A DNA stretch of 8,629 nucleotides from an uncultured Clostridia bacterium (lineage in GTDB: Bacteria; Bacillota; Clostridia; Lachnospirales; Lachnospiraceae), in assembly GCA_946405675.1 (NCBI GenBank), contig CAMJIC010000102.1:1-8629 (forward strand). Direction: 5' to 3'. Shown here piece after piece: positions 5,809 through 8,629 of this stretch. The notes beneath the pieces are model-generated. The model saw only the letters and a list, made by a program, of their open reading frames with translations. It was not told the DNA's origin and made no database searches. Positions within the stretch are counted from its first letter, which is position 1; each line of letters begins with the position of its first letter. The position numbers were made by a program, and so were the translations under genes.

Positions 5809-7131
5809 ATGAAGCCATATTCAGAGATGACAAAAGAGGAACTTACGGCGCTGTACAGAGAACTGAAGAAGGAATACAAAAAGGCGCAGGAGCTGGACCT
5901 GAACCTGAACATGTCACGGGGGAAGCCGAGCCTTGCGCAGCTGGATCTTTCCATGGGCATGATGGATGTGCTGAATTCTGAATCAGACCTTCGCTGTGAG
6001 GATGGGACCGACTGCCGGAATTATGGCGTGCTGGACGGGATTCCGGAGGCACTGCAGTTGATGTCGGATATGATGGAGGTACCGAAGGATCACCTGATCA
6101 TTTACGGTAACAGCTCTCTGAATGTGATGTATGACCAGATCTCGCGTTCCTACAGCCATGGCGTCATGGGGAATACGCCATGGTGCAAGCTGGACAAGGT
6201 GAAGTTTTTGTGCGTCGTCCCGGGATATGACAGGCACTTCCGGATCACGGAGTATTTTGGGATTGAAAATGTTCCGGTTCCCATGCTGCCGACAGGACCG
6301 GATATGAATATCGTCGAGAAGCTGGTATCGGAGGATGAGACGATCAAGGGAATCTGGTGTGTCCCCAAGTATTCGAATCCCACGGGCAATTCCTACTCGG
6401 ATGAGACGGTCATGCGGATGGCGCGCCTGAAGCCTGCGGCAAAGGATTTCCGGATTTATTGGGACAATGCGTATACGGTGCACCATCTCTATGACCTGGA
6501 TCAGGACAGGGTGGTTGAGATCCTGCAGGAATGCAAGCGTGCCGGTAATCCGGACATGGTATATAAGTTTGCGTCAACCTCGAAGATTTCCTTCCCGGGC
6601 AGCGGGATCGCGGTGCTCGCCGCTTCCCTGAACAATCTGGAGGATATTCGCGGACAGCTGAAGGTTCAGACCATCGGCCATGACAAGGTAAACCAGCTGC
6701 GCCATGTCAGGTTCTTTGGAAATATCCACGGCATGGTGGAGCACATGAAGAAGCATGCGGATATCCTGCGGCCGAAATTTGAGGCGGTTGAGGACATTTT
6801 CGCTAAGGAACTGGATGGGCTTGGGATCGCGTCCTGGACGAAGCCGAAGGGCGGCTATTTCATCTCTTATGACACGATGGAGGGCTGCGCGAAGGAGGTC
6901 GTAAGCAAGTGTGCCAAGGCAGGCGTTGTGCTCACGCCTGCGGGAGCGACGTGGCCGGGCGGAAAGGATCCCTATGATTCCAACATCCGCGTAGCGCCGT
7001 CCTTCCCGCCGCTGGAGGACCTGAAGACAGCAACGATGGTTCTTGCGCTGTGCACGAAGCTGGTAGCCGCGAAGAAGCTGCTGGATGAGGCTTCCAGGAA
7101 GGAAGAGGAAGACGCCGGAGACATCACCTGA
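5809..7131 (+). CDS. Aspartate aminotransferase, subgroup Ic (PLP-dependent)
   Basis: This 440-residue cytoplasmic PLP enzyme is expected to interconvert aspartate and 2-oxoglutarate with oxaloacetate and glutamate. It belongs to the fold-type I family described for Corynebacterium glutamicum AspT (Pfam Asp_aminotransf), not the classical AspC type. Visible features are MSRGKPSL at 35-42, the cofactor-site YSNPTGN at 188-194, WDNAY at 218-222 with the PLP-nitrogen aspartate (219), STSKISFPGSG with the Schiff-base lysine at 259, and IRVAPSFPP with the substrate-carboxylate arginine at 394. An ATG at 5779 is in frame but has no Shine-Dalgarno and lies within a hairpin. AGGAG (5792-5796) is 12 nt before ATG 5809, so this start is chosen. 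The acidic tail (KEEEDAGD) is ordinary. A short gap to the next gene suggests a shared transcript. Another keto acid partner cannot be excluded. Confidence 0.92.
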   Translation: MKPYSEMTKEELTALYRELKKEYKKAQELDLNLNMSRGKPSLAQLDLSMGMMDVLNSESDLRCEDGTDCRNYGVLDGIPEALQLMSDMMEVPKDHLIIYGNSSLNVMYDQISRSYSHGVMGNTPWCKLDKVKFLCVVPGYDRHFRITEYFGIENVPVPMLPTGPDMNIVEKLVSEDETIKGIWCVPKYSNPTGNSYSDETVMRMARLKPAAKDFRIYWDNAYTVHHLYDLDQDRVVEILQECKRAGNPDMVYKFASTSKISFPGSGIAVLAASLNNLEDIRGQLKVQTIGHDKVNQLRHVRFFGNIHGMVEHMKKHADILRPKFEAVEDIFAKELDGLGIASWTKPKGGYFISYDTMEGCAKEVVSKCAKAGVVLTPAGATWPGGKDPYDSNIRVAPSFPPLEDLKTATMVLALCTKLVAAKKLLDEASRKEEEDAGDIT

Positions 7132-7186
7132 TTGGCCCATTCCGGGAAAGGGTTATGTTTGCCGGACCAATACGGGAGGAAGACAG

Positions 7187-8398
7187 ATGGGAGAACAGGA
7201 TACACGCAGGAAGATCGTGATCAGTATTTCGAGGAAGACATGCCTGCGGGTTGGCGTTGCTGCTTTCCTCCTGTACGTGGCGATTACCTGGTGGCGCCCG
7301 CTGCTTGGCCTGCTTGGAAGAGCGGTCAAGGCGTCAGCCCCACTGTTCATCGGGATAGCCCTTGCTTACATGGTCAATATCCTGATGAGTGTGTATGAAA
7401 AACACTATTTCAGGAGGCATGCGGACCAGGCATGGGTCATTAAGACACGCAGGGCCGTCTGCCTGATCGGCGCGATCGCGACAGTGCTGGGTGCCGCTGT
7501 TCTTTTGCTCGGCATTGTGCTGCCCCAGTTAATGGAGGCGGTTACCGTCATCAAGGACAAGGTTCCCGGCATACTGCAGGATCTGTCCAAAAATGAAAAC
7601 ATCATGAAGCTGCTGCCGGAGGGGATCCAGGATGCGGTCCGCAAGCTGGACTATGAAGCCCTGGTAGAGGGAGTGCTGCGTTTTTTGAGCAACGGCGCAA
7701 GCATGTCTGCCGGGCTGAGCAGTGTGACCGGGATCATCGGATCGTTTACATCGGCCTTTATGATCGGCTTTATGGGGTTCATTTTCTCCATTTATATTCT
7801 GCTGGAAAAGGAAAGACTTGGCAGACAGTTCACAAGGGTGTTTCATGCTTATCTGAGCGATGGATGGGTGGCGAAGATCAGGCCTTTGGTCCATGTGGCG
7901 GATGGCAGCTTCCATAACTACATCGTCGGGCAGGTTGGGGAAGCCATCATCATCGGCGCTTTGTGCGGGATCGGCATGTGGATCTTCCGTCTTCCGTACG
8001 CGGGCATGGTCGGGGCGGTGATCGGTGTCACGGCATTGATTCCGGTGCTGGGATGCTACCTGGGGGCCGGTGTCGGAGCGCTGATGTGCCTGTCGGTCAG
8101 TCCGGTGAAGGCATTGGAATTTCTGATCTTTATCTTCTGCCTGCAGCAGATTGAGGATAATCTCATTTACCCGCGGATTGTAGGAACATCCCTGGGGCTT
8201 CCCGGGATCTGGGTGCTGGCCTGCGTTTCGGTCGGCGGCGGGATCGGCGGTGTTTTGGGCATGGTTCTGGCGGTTCCCGTGACGGCCACGATCTATCAGC
8301 TGATCCGTATGGATGTGCAGAGGCGGGAGCGGCAGGATGGAAGACGGCTGACCCCGGCGGGTGTTGCCGGCAGGCTGAAGCAGGAGGAAGATACCTGA
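7187..8398 (+). CDS. AI-2E/PerM (UPF0118) family membrane transporter
   Basis: This 403-residue integral membrane protein is of the AI-2E transporter (PerM) family. Some members export autoinducer-2, others are Na+/H+ antiporters, and most are uncharacterised, so no substrate is assigned. Hydrophobic segments lie at about 20-36, 45-66, 90-113, 183-207, 245-268, 272-302, 308-322 and 340-372, roughly the eight expected. A long extramembrane stretch at about 115-180 follows the third. Family signatures include ALIPVLG at 283-289 and, near the C terminus, QQIEDNLIYPRIVG at 320-333 followed by LGLPGIWVLA. GGGAGG-type sequence (7174-7179) lies 7 nt before ATG 7187. The longer in-frame start at 7085 overlaps the aminotransferase and adds 34 residues unlike the family, so it is rejected. 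It lies 55 nt after the aminotransferase with no terminator between them. The C-terminal tail is basic, then acidic, and presumably cytoplasmic. Confidence 0.9.
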   Translation: MGEQDTRRKIVISISRKTCLRVGVAAFLLYVAITWWRPLLGLLGRAVKASAPLFIGIALAYMVNILMSVYEKHYFRRHADQAWVIKTRRAVCLIGAIATVLGAAVLLLGIVLPQLMEAVTVIKDKVPGILQDLSKNENIMKLLPEGIQDAVRKLDYEALVEGVLRFLSNGASMSAGLSSVTGIIGSFTSAFMIGFMGFIFSIYILLEKERLGRQFTRVFHAYLSDGWVAKIRPLVHVADGSFHNYIVGQVGEAIIIGALCGIGMWIFRLPYAGMVGAVIGVTALIPVLGCYLGAGVGALMCLSVSPVKALEFLIFIFCLQQIEDNLIYPRIVGTSLGLPGIWVLACVSVGGGIGGVLGMVLAVPVTATIYQLIRMDVQRRERQDGRRLTPAGVAGRLKQEEDT

Positions 8399-8480
8399 GG
8401 CTTAATTATGTGATTGATTTTTGACCTGTGCAATCGGATGAAAAGATAAGTGAGATGTGCAAGCTATTTCGCGACAGATC

Positions 8481-8503
8481 CTTAGGCGGCGCAGGCTGCT
8501 GAG
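8481..8503 (+). other. Imperfect hairpin upstream of the last gene
   Basis: CTTA plus GCGG (8481-8484, 8486-8489) pair with CTGC plus TGAG (8496-8503) around a 6-nt loop, with one bulged G and two G-U pairs. No T-run follows, so it is not a clear terminator for the transporter gene. No other good terminator was seen between 8399 and 8552. Confidence 0.25.
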
Positions 8504-8523
8504 ACAGGACACCGGCAAGGGAG

Positions 8524-8551
8524 GAAAGGACGCATAAGAAAGGACGCATAA
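8524..8551 (+). repeat. Exact 14-bp tandem duplication covering a ribosome binding site
   Basis: GAAAGGACGCATAA occurs twice back to back, at 8524-8537 and 8538-8551, immediately before the ATG at 8553. Each unit carries AAGGA. The second copy (8540-8544) is 8 nt from the ATG and is the working site. A GGGAGG (8519-8524) is pushed to 28 nt away; without the duplication it would lie 14 nt away. Confidence 0.8.
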
Positions 8552-8552
8552 G

Positions 8553-8629
8553 ATGAAGGTAAAGGAATGGCTGACAGAGCGCTGCCAGGAGGCAGGACTC
8601 GGGGATACTGCATCTGACAGGGATCTTTC
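8553..8629 (+). CDS. Start of an unidentified gene, cut by the window end
   Basis: ATG 8553 opens a frame that runs to the window edge without a stop: 25 full codons beginning MKVKEWLTERCQEAGLGD. AAGGA at 8540-8544, 8 nt upstream, supports real translation. The fragment is soluble-looking and probably helical, with no signal peptide or recognisable motif. I cannot name the family from this length. It is 154 nt beyond the transporter stop, so it may have its own promoter. Confidence 0.6.
   Translation, partial: MKVKEWLTERCQEAGLGDTASDRDL

Noticed and set aside
7132..7398. An 88-codon + strand frame overlapping the start of the membrane transporter.
   Set aside because: It is an out-of-frame shadow; the transporter frame carries the family motifs and has its own ribosome binding site.
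8421..8449. TTGACC as a -35 box for the last gene.
   Set aside because: It matches five of six bases, but the sequence 16-18 nt downstream is not a credible -10 box.

Overview
The window looks like a moderately GC-rich member of the Firmicutes, most likely a clostridial gut-type organism such as a Lachnospiraceae. The reasons are strong AGGAGG-type ribosome binding sites on almost every gene, a transketolase split into two genes, a subgroup Ic aspartate aminotransferase, an AI-2E/PerM family membrane protein, and a secreted beta-rich protein ending in a fibronectin-III-like domain. This is a judgement from gene content and style, not from a database match. All convincing genes lie on the + strand.

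Left part (1-2019): a short leader holds an orphan Shine-Dalgarno with a four-codon mini-ORF. A PLP-dependent decarboxylase of the histidine/serine decarboxylase-like group II family follows (186-1466). It carries an N-terminal signal peptide or lipoprotein signal, which is unexpected for this normally cytoplasmic family. It ends at a good intrinsic terminator. A gene-poor stretch after that contains the decayed C-terminal end of an EAL (cyclic-di-GMP phosphodiesterase) domain and several small direct and inverted repeats.

Middle (2020-3845): a 487-residue secreted protein of unknown function has a signal peptide, a beta-rich unrecognised N-terminal half, an InlB/Listeria-Bacteroides-repeat-like segment and a C-terminal Fn3-like domain. 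It is followed by GC-rich hairpins and a very strong, probably bidirectional terminator. The next 200 bases form a leader with a foldable element in front of the transketolase genes.

Right part (3846-8629): the two transketolase subunits overlap by 16 nt and must be translated together; a probable terminator closes this operon. A 15-bp hairpin precedes a subgroup Ic aspartate aminotransferase, which is followed after 55 nt by an AI-2E/PerM family membrane protein, probably in the same transcript. The window ends in the first 25 codons of an unidentified gene whose ribosome binding site region is an exact 14-bp tandem duplication.

Functionally, the right half is central metabolism (pentose-phosphate carbon shuffling, aspartate/glutamate transamination). 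The left half is accessory: an apparently exported amino-acid decarboxylase, a dead signalling gene fragment and a surface or secreted protein. The most unusual points are the export signal on the decarboxylase, the GTTCAGA/TCTGAAC inverted repeat shared by two unrelated upstream regions, and the unknown secreted protein.
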